A stretch of 64,000 nt of DNA from Fimbriimonadaceae bacterium (GTDB taxonomy: Bacteria > Armatimonadota > Fimbriimonadia > Fimbriimonadales > Fimbriimonadaceae), in contig JAMLGR010000001.1 of NCBI GenBank assembly GCA_023957775.1, positions 248,001-312,000 of the forward strand, in the 5' to 3' direction. The notes under the pieces are model-generated. The model searched no databases. It saw only the letters and a program-made list of their open reading frames with translations, and was not told the DNA's origin. Position 1 is the first letter of the stretch. Each line of letters begins with the position of its first letter. The translations under genes and the position numbers were made by a program. Shown here one piece after another: positions 1 to 7,922 of the stretch.

Positions 1-560
1 ATCACGGTGGTGGGATCGACCAGGGCGGGGCCGCATGGGATGCTGGCTTGGAGGAGCAGCGCGCGCTTGCCGAGCAGCAGGGCGCAGCCGCACACCTTCA
101 CGCCGGTTCGCTCGTCGACGATGTCGTTGGGCGAGACGTGCGTGAAACAGTCCGCCGTGGCACCACCCTTCCCCGCGAACCGGGTCCGCTCTCCCAAAGC
201 CGCGGCGACGCCGCAGGCGCGGAGGGCAGCAATGATCGGGGCCGCCACCCAGCGGTAGGCGACCTTCAGCTCGCGCGGACCGGCCCCAGCCAGCGCCAGC
301 GGGGCCGCCAGGCCCACCGTGAGGTCGTGGCCGTGCAACACGGCCTTCCCACCCGTCGGCCGCATCACCCAAGGAGTGGCTTTCGGGTCCAGCAAGTCTC
401 GCTCCGGCCGCTGAAATCGGCCGAGGCTCACCCACGGCCCGTCCCACCGGTAGACGCGGCAACCCGGCGCCCCGACACCTTCCGCCCGTTCAAAGAGCGC
501 TCGGTCCCGATCCATGTTCGTGCGCCCATCGAGAGGACCATCCTCGACGACCTCGATCAC
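1..560 (-). CDS. lplA: lipoate-protein ligase A family protein (3' end outside window)
   Basis: Partial gene: 186 codons are visible and the C-terminus lies beyond base 1. The family attaches lipoate to acceptor lysines of proteins such as GcvH and the E2 subunits. The translation starts MIEVVEDGPLDGRTNMDRD, followed by RVYRWDGPWVSLGRFQ (about residues 36-51), RPTGGKAVLHGHDLT (about 67-81), FAGKGGATADCF and SPNDIVDERTGVKVCG. These are the hallmark lipoate-binding and catalytic-loop motifs of the LplA/BirA-like fold. I chose the GTG at 560-558 because it overlaps the upstream stop (GTGA) and because the VEDGPLDGRTN segment is typical of the family start. An ATG at 515 is the alternative. The gcvH gene 4 kb upstream on the same strand supplies a plausible substrate. 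An octanoyl-transferase activity cannot be excluded from sequence. Confidence 0.85.
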   Translation of the reverse strand, partial: MIEVVEDGPLDGRTNMDRDRALFERAEGVGAPGCRVYRWDGPWVSLGRFQRPERDLLDPKATPWVMRPTGGKAVLHGHDLTVGLAAPLALAGAGPRELKVAYRWVAAPIIAALRACGVAAALGERTRFAGKGGATADCFTHVSPNDIVDERTGVKVCGCALLLGKRALLLQASIPCGPALVDPTTV

Positions 561-1582
561 TTCACCGTCACCGTCGCGGTCGCCATGCGATGGTCCGAGC
601 TGTGGGACTTGTGCGAGCCCGCCGCAACCACCCCCATCCCGCGCCGCACCCAAATCTGGTCCACGCGAACGACCGGCGTGTCGTTCGTGCCGGTCGCGCC
701 CCATCCCCTGCCCGCTTCCTCGAAGGTGTCCACGAAGCCCGCGCGAAGCAGGGCCTCGATCGTGCGGTCCGGGGGGGAGTTGAAGTCCCCGCCCACGATC
801 AGCGGAGCGTCTGGGGGCAATCGCCTCAGATAGGACACGATCTCCGCCAACTCTTTGGTCCGCGAACGCTTGTCGCGCGCGTATGCGGCCCAGCACTCCG
901 GATTCCAGTAGTCGAACCGCAACACGGGCGGGCTCAGACGGAGACTGACCACGTAGACGGGAGAGGGGTCCTTGGGACGGGTCCACTTCGCCGCCACGAA
1001 GTTGCTCGTCTTCGCGGGAAGCTCCAGCGCCTCGAGCTTCCCCTGGGCAAAGATCGAGGCGTCGAGGCCGGTGACCACGCCCCATCCCTCTTTGCCCCAA
1101 ACCGTCTCGGCAAGCTGCCGCACCAGCGCCGGGTAGGGCGATTCCTGCAGCAGCACCAACGTGTCCGGCTGGCTGATGGCCTCGACCAGAGCCGCCCCAC
1201 TCCCCGCCTCGCAGTTGAGGGACGCCACCGAGATCGCGTTCGCGGGCGTCTCGGGCGAAGGCAGAACGGACCGAAGAAGAGGTTTCGCCTCGTCCACGAA
1301 CACAATCGCGAAAGCGAGCCAGACGACCAACGGGATGAACCCGTGAAGCCGAGACCTTCGGAACGCCCAGAGCGTGGTGACCAGAGCGAGCGGAAGCCAA
1401 ACCCAAGCCGGCCAGACCGTCAACGCGTAAAGCCCCTCGGGTTCGAGGGCATAGACCGCGGACAACGCGCCGGCAACCAGGACCGAGAGCCACGCGGCGA
1501 TCAGACCGGAACGCGACGGCGCACGGGCAGGCGTCTTCGAGGGCGTCGCCCGCTTCTTGGCCGGTTTCGCTCGCGATGCCAT
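557..1582 (-). CDS. membrane-anchored endonuclease/exonuclease/phosphatase family protein
   Basis: 341 residues. A basic, Ala/Pro-rich N-terminus is followed by three hydrophobic segments at about 26-48, 52-73 and 81-97. The EEP fold then begins: SLNCE (N123), LLQES (E147), IVGGDFNSP (D266, N268), RVDQIWV (D308) and the terminal SSDH (D330, H331). All catalytic positions of the DNase I-like metal-dependent phosphoesterase family are present. The domain is probably extracytoplasmic, as in other three-helix EEP proteins of this layout; the substrate cannot be told from sequence. The stop overlaps the GTG start of the lipoate ligase by 4 bases. A CATAAT box lies 5 bases before the ATG with no Shine-Dalgarno site, suggesting a leaderless mRNA. 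Confidence 0.85.
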   Translation of the reverse strand: MASRAKPAKKRATPSKTPARAPSRSGLIAAWLSVLVAGALSAVYALEPEGLYALTVWPAWVWLPLALVTTLWAFRRSRLHGFIPLVVWLAFAIVFVDEAKPLLRSVLPSPETPANAISVASLNCEAGSGAALVEAISQPDTLVLLQESPYPALVRQLAETVWGKEGWGVVTGLDASIFAQGKLEALELPAKTSNFVAAKWTRPKDPSPVYVVSLRLSPPVLRFDYWNPECWAAYARDKRSRTKELAEIVSYLRRLPPDAPLIVGGDFNSPPDRTIEALLRAGFVDTFEEAGRGWGATGTNDTPVVRVDQIWVRRGMGVVAAGSHKSHSSDHRMATATVTVK

Positions 1583-1591
1583 GGACGATTA

Positions 1592-1609
1592 TGGTCCCTC
1601 GAGGGACCA
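1592..1609. repeat. perfect 18-bp palindrome
   Basis: TGGTCCCTCGAGGGACCA is perfectly self-complementary. It overlaps the putative -10 box (bases 1588-1593, minus strand) of the EEP gene and lies 25 bases beyond the gcvPB stop. It could be an operator for a dimeric repressor, or a short hairpin (7-bp stem, TCGA loop). No T-tract follows on the minus strand, so a terminator role is weakly supported. Confidence 0.5.
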
Positions 1610-1632
1610 CGGACCAAGAACCAACAACGACC
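1605..1632. repeat. degenerate heptanucleotide tandem repeat
   Basis: Four consecutive 7-base units resembling GACCAAG fill the short gap between the EEP start and the gcvPB stop: GACCACG, GACCAAG, AACCAAC, AACGACC. The 7-base periodicity matches the cleaner repeats at 9542, 11161 and 56404. Confidence 0.45.
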
Positions 1633-1633
1633 C

Positions 1634-3136
1634 TTAGACTCTGGCGACGGGCTCGCGCTGGGGGCGCCAACGGACGTCGAGGTCCTTCACGGCCTTCGTT
1701 TCGTCGAGTCGGCCCACGATCTGCGTTGTCGGTGCGTCATGAAGGAGGTCTGGGTTGTCCTGCGCTTCCCCGCAGATCGCGATCAGCGCGTCGCAGAACG
1801 CGTCCAACGTCTCCTTGCACTCCGTCTCGGTCGGCTCGATCATCAAGCACTCCGGCACAATGAGCGGGAAGTAGTTCGTGGGCGGATGGAACCCGTAGTC
1901 GATCAGCCGCTTGCTGATATCGAGCGCCCGAACTCCGTTCTCCTTCTTGTAGCGCGACGCGGTCAGCACGCACTCGTGCATGCAGTGGCGATCGTTGGCG
2001 GGCGGCAAGACCTCTTTCAAACGCGCCTGAACGTAGTTCGCGTTGAGCACGGCGTACCGGGCGATGTCGGGAAGATACTCGCGCCCCATGGCCAACAGGT
2101 AGGTGAGGGCGCGGACCGCCATCAGCGAATTGCCCCAGAACGTGGAGACGCGGCCGATGGAGAGCGGGCGGTCTTCGTCTACGACGACTTCGCGCGCGCT
2201 TCCCTTCCCTTCGGCGAACCGCAGCACCGGCGCGGGAAGGAACGGTTCCAAGTGGCTCTTCACGCCGATGGCGCCACAACCCGGACCGCCGCCGCCGTGG
2301 GGCGTCGTGAAGGTCTTGTGCAGGTTGAGGTGCATGCAATCGAAGCCCTGATCGCCGGGACGCGTGATCCCGACCATGGCGTTGAAGTTCGCACCGTCGC
2401 AAAAGACCTGGCCTCCCGCCGCGTGCACCATCTCGCACACTTTGGCGATGTTGGGCTCGAAGAGACCGAGCGTGGAGGGGTTGGTCACCATGAACGCGGC
2501 GACGGTTCCATCGAGCTGCGCGGCCAGGGAGTCGAGGTCCATATCCCCGTTCTCCGCGGTGTCCACGTGCCGCACCTCGTACCCGCAGCGAGCGGCCGAG
2601 GCGGGGTTGGTGCCGTGGGCCGAGTCGGGCACCAGCACCACGCGCCGCTGCTTCCCTTCGCCGCGGGACTCGTGGTAGGCCTTGATCAGCATCAGGCACG
2701 TCAGCTCGCCATGCGCGCCCGCGACCGGTTGCATCGTGATGGCGTGGAATCCCGTCAGCTCGCTGAGAATCTCCTCCACTTCGGCGATGACGGCGAGGAA
2801 CCCCTTGGCCGTATCCGCGGGCTGGAGCGGGTGGACGTGGGTGAACCCGGCGAGCCCGGCGGTGCGCTCGTTGATCTTCGGGTTGTACTTCATCGTGCAC
2901 GAGCCCAGCGGATAGAAGCCGGTCTCGATGCCGTAGTTGATCTGGCTGAGGTTGGTGAAGTGGCGAATCAGGTCCAGCTCCCCAATCTCGGGCAGATTCA
3001 GCTCGCGCCTCAACTCGCCGACCGTCGATCTTAGATCGACCTCGGGCGTGTCGGCTTTCGGCACGTTGCATCCGATGCGGCCGGGACGCGATTTCTCGAA
3101 GATCAGGGTGGGGGTGGGAACGGTTCGGGTAGGCAT
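1634..3136 (-). CDS. gcvPB: glycine dehydrogenase (decarboxylating) subunit 2 (P-protein, beta)
   Basis: 500 residues, the usual length for the C-terminal half of split P-protein. It carries the PLP lysine in NLHKTFTTPHGGGGPG (K274), with SAHGTNPASA (172-181) and DGANFNAM (248-255) of the active site. With gcvPA it decarboxylates glycine and passes the aminomethyl group to the lipoyl arm of GcvH. I chose the ATG at 3136 (MPTRTVPTPTLIFEKS), 4 bases after the gcvPA stop. An upstream in-frame ATG at 3190 would overlap gcvPA and add 18 residues with no family resemblance. It is the last gcv gene of the gcvH-gcvPA-gcvPB run. Confidence 0.95.
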   Translation of the reverse strand: MPTRTVPTPTLIFEKSRPGRIGCNVPKADTPEVDLRSTVGELRRELNLPEIGELDLIRHFTNLSQINYGIETGFYPLGSCTMKYNPKINERTAGLAGFTHVHPLQPADTAKGFLAVIAEVEEILSELTGFHAITMQPVAGAHGELTCLMLIKAYHESRGEGKQRRVVLVPDSAHGTNPASAARCGYEVRHVDTAENGDMDLDSLAAQLDGTVAAFMVTNPSTLGLFEPNIAKVCEMVHAAGGQVFCDGANFNAMVGITRPGDQGFDCMHLNLHKTFTTPHGGGGPGCGAIGVKSHLEPFLPAPVLRFAEGKGSAREVVVDEDRPLSIGRVSTFWGNSLMAVRALTYLLAMGREYLPDIARYAVLNANYVQARLKEVLPPANDRHCMHECVLTASRYKKENGVRALDISKRLIDYGFHPPTNYFPLIVPECLMIEPTETECKETLDAFCDALIAICGEAQDNPDLLHDAPTTQIVGRLDETKAVKDLDVRWRPQREPVARV

Positions 3137-3140
3137 GGGC

Positions 3141-4475
3141 TTACGAAAGGGCGGTTGCGAGTTTGGCGGCGTAGTCGTCGATCTGGGCACGCGTTCGCGT
3201 TTCCGTGACGGCGACCAAGAGACAGTCGGCCAGTTCGGGGTAGTGCTGCCCCAGTGGAAGGCCGGCCAGGATGCCCTGGTCCAGCAATCGCTGCTGCACT
3301 TCCACGGGGTCCTTGGGAAGGCGAAGCGTGAACTCGCCGAACACCTTGCCGGGGAACCGAAGGCTGGCTCCCGAGTCGGTGAGTCTGGAGATGGCGTACT
3401 GCGTGTTGCGCACGGTGCTCTCGGCGACCTGGACCATGCCGTTCTTGCCGAGCGCGCTCATGTAGATCGTCGCGCTCAAGGCCATGAGGGCCTGGTTGGT
3501 GCAGATGTTGGACGTGGCCTTCTCCCGCCGGATGTCCTGCTCCCTCGTGCGGAGCGTCATCACGTAGCCGGAGTTGCCGTCGTGGTCCTCGGTGCGTCCC
3601 ACAATTCGGCCCGGGAGTCGCCTCACGTGCTCCTGGCGGCAAGCGAAAAGTCCAAGTGCGGGGCCCCCGAAACCCATCGCAATGCCGAGCGGCTGCCCCT
3701 CGCCCACCACGATGTCCGCCCCGTACTCTCCGGGGGGTTTCAAGAGCGCGCAAGAGGTCGGATCCGCGATCACGACGAGCAACGCGCCGACTCCATCGGC
3801 CGCCGCGCGCGCCGCCGCCAGGTCCTCGATGCCGCCGAAGAAGTTCGGAGACTGCACCAACACGCACGCGATCTCTTGGTCGAGCTGGCTGTACTCCTTC
3901 GTGAAACCGTCCGTCGCCGGCAGTTCGACGACCTCGAGGTCCATCGACCAACAGTAGGTGTGGAGCACTTGGCGGTAGTGCGGGTGCACGGACTTGCCCA
4001 CCGCGACCTTGCTCCTGCCCGTCGAGGCGCAGGCGAGCAACGCCGCTTCGGCCGCCGCGGTCGACCCGTCGTACATCGACGCGTTGGCCACGTCCATGCC
4101 GTAAAGGTCGGCGATCATCGTCTGGAACTCGTAGATCGTCTGGAGGTAGCCCTGCGATAGCTCCGGCTGGTACGGCGTGTAGGCCGTGAGGAACTCGCCG
4201 CGGGAGATCAGCGCGCCGACGCTCGCGGGGATGTACCGGTCGTAGATGCCGGCGCCCAGAAAGCACGCCAGGTCGCTGACCGAGTTCTTGTTCCGTCGGG
4301 AGAGTTCGAATAGGCGCCCGAGCAGACGATGCTCGTCCAACGACGGCGGCACGTCGAGCGGCCCCTTGATCCTCAGTTCCTGAGGGATGTCGGCGAAGAG
4401 ATCTTCGATCGAGCCGACGCCGATCGTCGCCAGCATCTCCTCGCGGTCGGCTTCGGTGTGCGGAATGTAGGGCAC
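3141..4475 (-). CDS. gcvPA: glycine dehydrogenase (decarboxylating) subunit 1 (P-protein, alpha)
   Basis: 444 residues, matching the N-terminal half of split P-protein. It opens with MPYIPHTEADREEMLATIG, a strongly conserved start for the family, and contains FLGAGIYDRYIPA, YTPYQPELSQGYLQTIYEFQ and DGSTAAAEA. The two-gene P-protein form is common outside proteobacteria. It starts 4 bases after the gcvH stop and ends 4 bases before gcvPB, so all three genes are almost certainly co-transcribed. It forms the heterotetrameric P-protein of the cytoplasmic glycine cleavage system. Confidence 0.95.
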   Translation of the reverse strand: MPYIPHTEADREEMLATIGVGSIEDLFADIPQELRIKGPLDVPPSLDEHRLLGRLFELSRRNKNSVSDLACFLGAGIYDRYIPASVGALISRGEFLTAYTPYQPELSQGYLQTIYEFQTMIADLYGMDVANASMYDGSTAAAEAALLACASTGRSKVAVGKSVHPHYRQVLHTYCWSMDLEVVELPATDGFTKEYSQLDQEIACVLVQSPNFFGGIEDLAAARAAADGVGALLVVIADPTSCALLKPPGEYGADIVVGEGQPLGIAMGFGGPALGLFACRQEHVRRLPGRIVGRTEDHDGNSGYVMTLRTREQDIRREKATSNICTNQALMALSATIYMSALGKNGMVQVAESTVRNTQYAISRLTDSGASLRFPGKVFGEFTLRLPKDPVEVQQRLLDQGILAGLPLGQHYPELADCLLVAVTETRTRAQIDDYAAKLATALS

Positions 4476-4479
4476 GGAA

Positions 4480-4860
4480 TCAGCCTCCGATTTCCTGCTT
4501 GTAGGCCTCGGCGTCGAGCAGGGATTCGGCTTGCGAGGAGTCGCTCACGCGCAACTTGACGATCCAACCGTCGCCGTACGGATCGCTGTTGAGAAGCTCG
4601 GACTGGGCGCCAAGGGCGGGATTGACCTCGACGACTTCGCCGGACAGCGGAGCGTAGGCGTCCGACACGGTCTTGACGCTCTCCACCGATCCCAGCGAGT
4701 CCCCTTTGCCGAGCACCCGGCCGGGCGTTGGCACATCCACGAAGACGATGTCTCCGAGTTCGGATTGGGCAAAGTCGGTGATGCCGATCGTGGCGATGTC
4801 GCCTTCGAGGCGAACCCATTCATGGGTCTTGGTGTACTTGAGTTCGGAAGGTACGTTCAC
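4480..4860 (-). CDS. gcvH: glycine cleavage system H protein
   Basis: 126 residues, the standard H-protein size. It shuttles the aminomethyl group between P, T and L proteins on a lipoylated lysine; the SVESVKTVSDAY motif marks that residue as K63. The start MNVPSELKYTKTHEWV is typical. Translation begins at GTG (4860-4858), with a GGAG site a few bases upstream and a TAGAAT box 18 bases upstream, so this operon seems to have a short leader. No gcvT (T-protein) is found in the window and must lie elsewhere. The lipoate ligase at the left edge, on the same strand, is a likely modifying enzyme. Confidence 0.96.
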   Translation of the reverse strand: MNVPSELKYTKTHEWVRLEGDIATIGITDFAQSELGDIVFVDVPTPGRVLGKGDSLGSVESVKTVSDAYAPLSGEVVEVNPALGAQSELLNSDPYGDGWIVKLRVSDSSQAESLLDAEAYKQEIGG

Positions 4861-4961
4861 GGATTCTCTCCGTGGTCGATTCTACCTGTGTGGGAGGGGT
4901 TCGGGAGAGCTTTCCCAGCTCGTGCGCGGGGGTCATTTTCGAGGACGGGTACCGTCACTCC

Positions 4962-5675
4962 ATGCTTCGCGTGCAGTTCGTCACCCTCTTTCCGGACATG
5001 GTGCTCCAGGCCGTGGGCCACAGCATGCTTCGACGGGCGTCCGACGCGGGAAGGGTCTCCTTCGAAACGGCCGATCCGCGCGCGTTCACCCACGACAAGC
5101 ACCGGACCGTGGACGACAAGCCCTTTGCCGGCGGCCCTGGGATGCTCCTCAAGCCGGAGCCGGTGGCGCAGGCCATCGAGTCTCTGGGCGTCGAGGGAGC
5201 CGCGGTCGTCTTCACCGAGCCGACGGGCACGCGCTTCGAACAAAGACATGCGCTTGAACTCTCGAAACTTCCGCGGGTCATGTTCGTGTGCGGACACTAC
5301 GAGGGCATCGACGAACGCGTCCGAACGAGCTACGCGACCCATGCGTTCAGCCTCGGGGACTTCGTCCTCACGGGGGGCGAACTCCCCGCCCTCGTCATGG
5401 CCGACGCGATCGTGAGGCTGGTTCCGGGCGTCCTGGGTTCGGAAGAGAGCCTGGCGATCGATTCTCATGCGGACGGCCTGCTGAGCGCCCCCCAGTTCAC
5501 TCGGCCGGAGGTCTGGAGGGACCTCGAGGTGCCGGGCGTGCTCCTCTCGGGCGACCATCGGGCCGTCGCGCGATGGAAGCGGCAGTGGGCCCTTCGGCTG
5601 ACGCGGGACGTGCGCCCCGATCTTTTCTGCCGCGCAACGCTGGAGAAAGCGGATCTTGATCTGCTATCATCTTAG
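4962..5675 (+). CDS. trmD: tRNA (guanine-N1-)-methyltransferase TrmD
   Basis: 237 residues. It methylates G37 of tRNAs that read CNN codons, using SAM bound in a trefoil knot. Visible signatures are FVTLFPDM near the start, [13 protein letters not shown], the knot segment [12 protein letters not shown], and [15 protein letters not shown] chose the ATG at 4962 ([13 protein letters not shown]) over one 30 codons upstream, because the knot protein begins here and a TACCGT box sits exactly 6 bases before it. It heads the classical trmD-rplS pair, with lepB following. It is transcribed divergently from gcvH. Confidence 0.96.
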   Translation: MLRVQFVTLFPDMVLQAVGHSMLRRASDAGRVSFETADPRAFTHDKHRTVDDKPFAGGPGMLLKPEPVAQAIESLGVEGAAVVFTEPTGTRFEQRHALELSKLPRVMFVCGHYEGIDERVRTSYATHAFSLGDFVLTGGELPALVMADAIVRLVPGVLGSEESLAIDSHADGLLSAPQFTRPEVWRDLEVPGVLLSGDHRAVARWKRQWALRLTRDVRPDLFCRATLEKADLDLLSS

Positions 5676-5725
5676 GTTCGTGCGCGACAGGCCCGTTTGG
5701 GTGTTCGCCACCAGGGACAGAAGCG

Positions 5726-6076
5726 ATGTCGAAAGCTGCCATTCTCGAAAGTGTTGTTCAGGACTGCATGAAGGACGATTTGCCGGTTTTCAAACCCGGC
5801 GACACCGTGCGCGCCCACGTCAAAGTGCGTGAGGGCGGCAAGGAGCGGATCCAGATCTTCGAGGGCACCTGCATCGCCGTCAAGCACGGCGGGATCGCCA
5901 AGACGATCACGCTTCGCAAGGTCAGCAACAGCGTCGGCGTCGAGCGGACGTTCCCCGTCCACTCCCCGAACGTGGCCAAATTCGAGATTCTTCGCCGGGG
6001 CCGCGTGCGCCGCGCCAAGCTGTACTACCTTCGCGACAAGGTCGGCAAGGCCGCGCGCATCAAAGAGCGTCGATAA
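5726..6076 (+). CDS. rplS: 50S ribosomal protein L19
   Basis: 116 residues, the usual length. L19 sits at the 30S-50S interface. Family hallmarks: [68 protein letters not shown]. It lies 50 bases after trmD, as in most bacteria, and is followed after 3 bases by lepB, so it is probably part of the trmD-rplS-lepB operon. A TATCAT hexamer at the very end of trmD (about 5664) could be an extra promoter, but that is weak. Confidence 0.97.
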   Translation: MSKAAILESVVQDCMKDDLPVFKPGDTVRAHVKVREGGKERIQIFEGTCIAVKHGGIAKTITLRKVSNSVGVERTFPVHSPNVAKFEILRRGRVRRAKLYYLRDKVGKAARIKERR

Positions 6077-6079
6077 GTC

Positions 6080-6976
6080 GTGCTTCACCTTTGGGCCCAA
6101 GCCGAAGCGCCCGGAGGGTTTGCCGACACGATCGACAAACTCGCGCGGACTCCCATCAGTGAGATCGTCATCTTCGCGTTGGCCGCGACGGTCGCGCGCA
6201 TCCTCCTGCACCTGTACATCCGCCGAGTTCCTCCCCACATGCGCAGCGGCCCCTTTGCGATCGCCAAGTTCGGCAACGAGGCGTTCGACGCGATCATCTA
6301 CGCGCTGATCTTTGTCTTCCTCGTCATCCGCCCCTTCGGAGTGCAGGCGTTCCGCATCCCTTCGGGTTCGATGCTGGAAACGCTCCAGATCAACGACTTC
6401 ATCGTGGCGAACAAGGCGATCTACCGCTATTCCGATCCCAAACCGGGCGACATCGTCGTCTTCAAACCGCCCACGCGCGCCCTGAGGGACCCCCACGTCG
6501 AGCAAGACTTCATCAAGCGGTGCGTCGGGGCGCCGGGCGACGTGGTCGAAGTGAAGGACGACGTGCTCTACCGGAACGGCAAGGCCGTAAACGAACCCTA
6601 TGTGTCCTTCCTCAGGGAGTCCGGGGACTCGTACCGCCGGCTCTCCGATGAAGAGCGGCGAGAGCAAACCAAGATCGATTACAAGCTGGTGGAGTACCAG
6701 GGCAAGTACTGGCCGCTGTCGATCACGGGCGAGTTCGTGAACTCCGGTTTCGGGGTCCAACTGCCTCCCGAGTACATCGTGGACGACCCCCGGCTCATGA
6801 AGACCCTCCGCGACCTTCCGCCGGCGCCGATTCCAAAGGGCTTCTATCTGATGATGGGCGACAACCGCTACGGCTCGTACGACGGCCGCTTCTGGGGGCT
6901 CGTGCCTCGCGAGGACATCATCGGGCGTTCGGAGTTCATCTGGCTGCCTATCAGCCGCTGGCGCGTCACGCGCTAG
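6080..6976 (+). CDS. lepB: signal peptidase I
   Basis: 298 residues, starting with GTG 3 bases after rplS. It cleaves Sec and Tat signal peptides on the outer face of the membrane. Two hydrophobic segments (about 27-49 and 68-86) precede the S26 catalytic motifs: serine S97 in RIPSGSMLETL and general-base lysine K146 in DFIKRCVGAPGD. The box E motif MMGDNRYGSYDGRFWG follows near the C-terminus. A long insert between box D and box E (about 155-250) makes it larger than minimal Gram-positive enzymes. The many secreted proteins in this window (NlpC/P60 hydrolase, beta-barrel, LolA-like protein) are its expected substrates. Confidence 0.95.
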   Translation: MLHLWAQAEAPGGFADTIDKLARTPISEIVIFALAATVARILLHLYIRRVPPHMRSGPFAIAKFGNEAFDAIIYALIFVFLVIRPFGVQAFRIPSGSMLETLQINDFIVANKAIYRYSDPKPGDIVVFKPPTRALRDPHVEQDFIKRCVGAPGDVVEVKDDVLYRNGKAVNEPYVSFLRESGDSYRRLSDEERREQTKIDYKLVEYQGKYWPLSITGEFVNSGFGVQLPPEYIVDDPRLMKTLRDLPPAPIPKGFYLMMGDNRYGSYDGRFWGLVPREDIIGRSEFIWLPISRWRVTR

Positions 6977-7012
6977 GGATCGCTTCAAGGCCACGGTGGC
7001 GGCTCGGAGTTT

Positions 7013-7048
7013 CACGCAAGGAACGCAGGGGGCGCAAGGGGCGCAAAG
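7013..7048. repeat. 9-base tandem repeat, four units
   Basis: CACGCAAGG, AACGCAGGG, GGCGCAAGG, GGCGCAAAG run in tandem in the gap between lepB and the tRNA. The CGCA core repeats every 9 bases. No coding role is apparent. Confidence 0.6.
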
Positions 7049-7058
7049 GGGCCAGGGG

Positions 7059-7131
7059 TGGGCCTGGTGGGAATCGAACCCACGACCAAGCGGTTATGAG
7101 CCGCACGCTCTAACCTCTGAGCTACAGGCCC
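7059..7131 (-). tRNA. tRNA with CAU anticodon (probably tRNA-Ile2, otherwise elongator tRNA-Met)
   Basis: A 73-base cloverleaf without encoded CCA. Acceptor GGGCCTG pairs perfectly with CAGGCCC and the discriminator is A. The D arm is GCTCAGAGGTTAGAGC, the anticodon loop CTCATAA, and the T arm GTGGG-TTCGATT-CCCAC. Position 1 pairs with 72, which argues against the initiator. The 8-base D loop and the TGGTCG variable region resemble the lysidine-modified tRNA-Ile2 more than elongator Met. One T-T mismatch closes the anticodon stem. Identity between Ile2 and Met is not certain by eye. Confidence 0.9.
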
Positions 7132-7164
7132 TGGTTCGCGGATGGTACCTGCCTCGGGTCGAGA

Positions 7165-7869
7165 TCAGGGTCGAATCGTTCCTCTGAAGGGCAGATCCTT
7201 CCACGGCGAGGTGTCGAATCGAGAGCGCGGCCCCGGCGCCAGCAACTGAAGAGTCTCCCGCGACCTTCGTTCCGCCGCAGCGTCCCCGAAGGCCAATCCG
7301 GTCACGCGCCAGCCTTCGGGTCCCCGCCGCACCTGGATCTCCAACGCGTCCCGGTTGGGGGACTTCAGCCGAAGCGTCCGGGTCTCGCCGCCTCCGGGAA
7401 GCTCCACGATGTCCCCGTCCTTGGCGACGAGAGACGTATCCCCCTCCTTGCCGGCGATCAGGTCGAAGAACGGGGAGGCGCTGTCTCCCGCGAACAACTT
7501 GAGCACGTCGGGCTCGTGCCAACTTCCCTTGCTCTTCAAGACGTCCGCCTCCTGCAACGAGCCCAGCCGGTCCACGATGCTCCGGTTCTTGTCGCGGAGC
7601 CACAGGCCGCCATCGCCCCAAAAGTCCACCATCTCGATCCGCAAGGATCCCGATCCGTCCAGCCAGACTTCCGTGACGCGATCGGCCAGAAAGACGCCCT
7701 CGTTGGATTCGCGGGTCTCGCGGTAGATGCGGACGTGCCAGGCGCGGACGGTTCGCAGGTCGTGCAGCACCTCGAGGAGCAACGGCTCGGCCGATCGGTC
7801 GGGCTTTGCCCCCGCGGCCCAACCTGGGTGGGCCAGGATCATGACGAGGGCGGCTGCAAAGGTCTTCAC
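7165..7869 (-). CDS. secreted LolA-like outer-membrane lipoprotein-sorting family protein (putative)
   Basis: 234 residues from the GTG at 7869; the frame stays open to 7914. A signal peptide (KTFAAALVMILAHPGWAAGA) precedes a beta-rich body: VRAWHVRIYRETRES, TEVWLDGSGSLRIEMVDFWGDGG, LRDKNRSIVDR. This looks like the LolA/LolB half-barrel fold seen in DUF2092-type secreted proteins; the assignment is by style, not by a diagnostic motif. I prefer GTG 7869 because GGTAAAACCCC stands 7-8 bases upstream, the same arrangement as before leuS. It is divergent from the acyl-CoA dehydrogenase. Confidence 0.6.
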   Translation of the reverse strand: MKTFAAALVMILAHPGWAAGAKPDRSAEPLLLEVLHDLRTVRAWHVRIYRETRESNEGVFLADRVTEVWLDGSGSLRIEMVDFWGDGGLWLRDKNRSIVDRLGSLQEADVLKSKGSWHEPDVLKLFAGDSASPFFDLIAGKEGDTSLVAKDGDIVELPGGGETRTLRLKSPNRDALEIQVRRGPEGWRVTGLAFGDAAAERRSRETLQLLAPGPRSRFDTSPWKDLPFRGTIRP

Positions 7870-7922
7870 CGGTGGGGTTTTACCCGCCGCAACTCGACGG
7901 GAACGTATAATCAAACCTCTTC

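Noticed and set aside
590-3034. 814-codon open frame on the plus strand
   Set aside because: It runs antisense to the EEP and gcvPB genes. The product is Arg/Gly/His-rich with no domain, a known side effect of GC-rich third positions.
3137-3190. 18-codon N-terminal extension of gcvPB
   Set aside because: It would overlap gcvPA and starts with a low-complexity stretch absent from the family.
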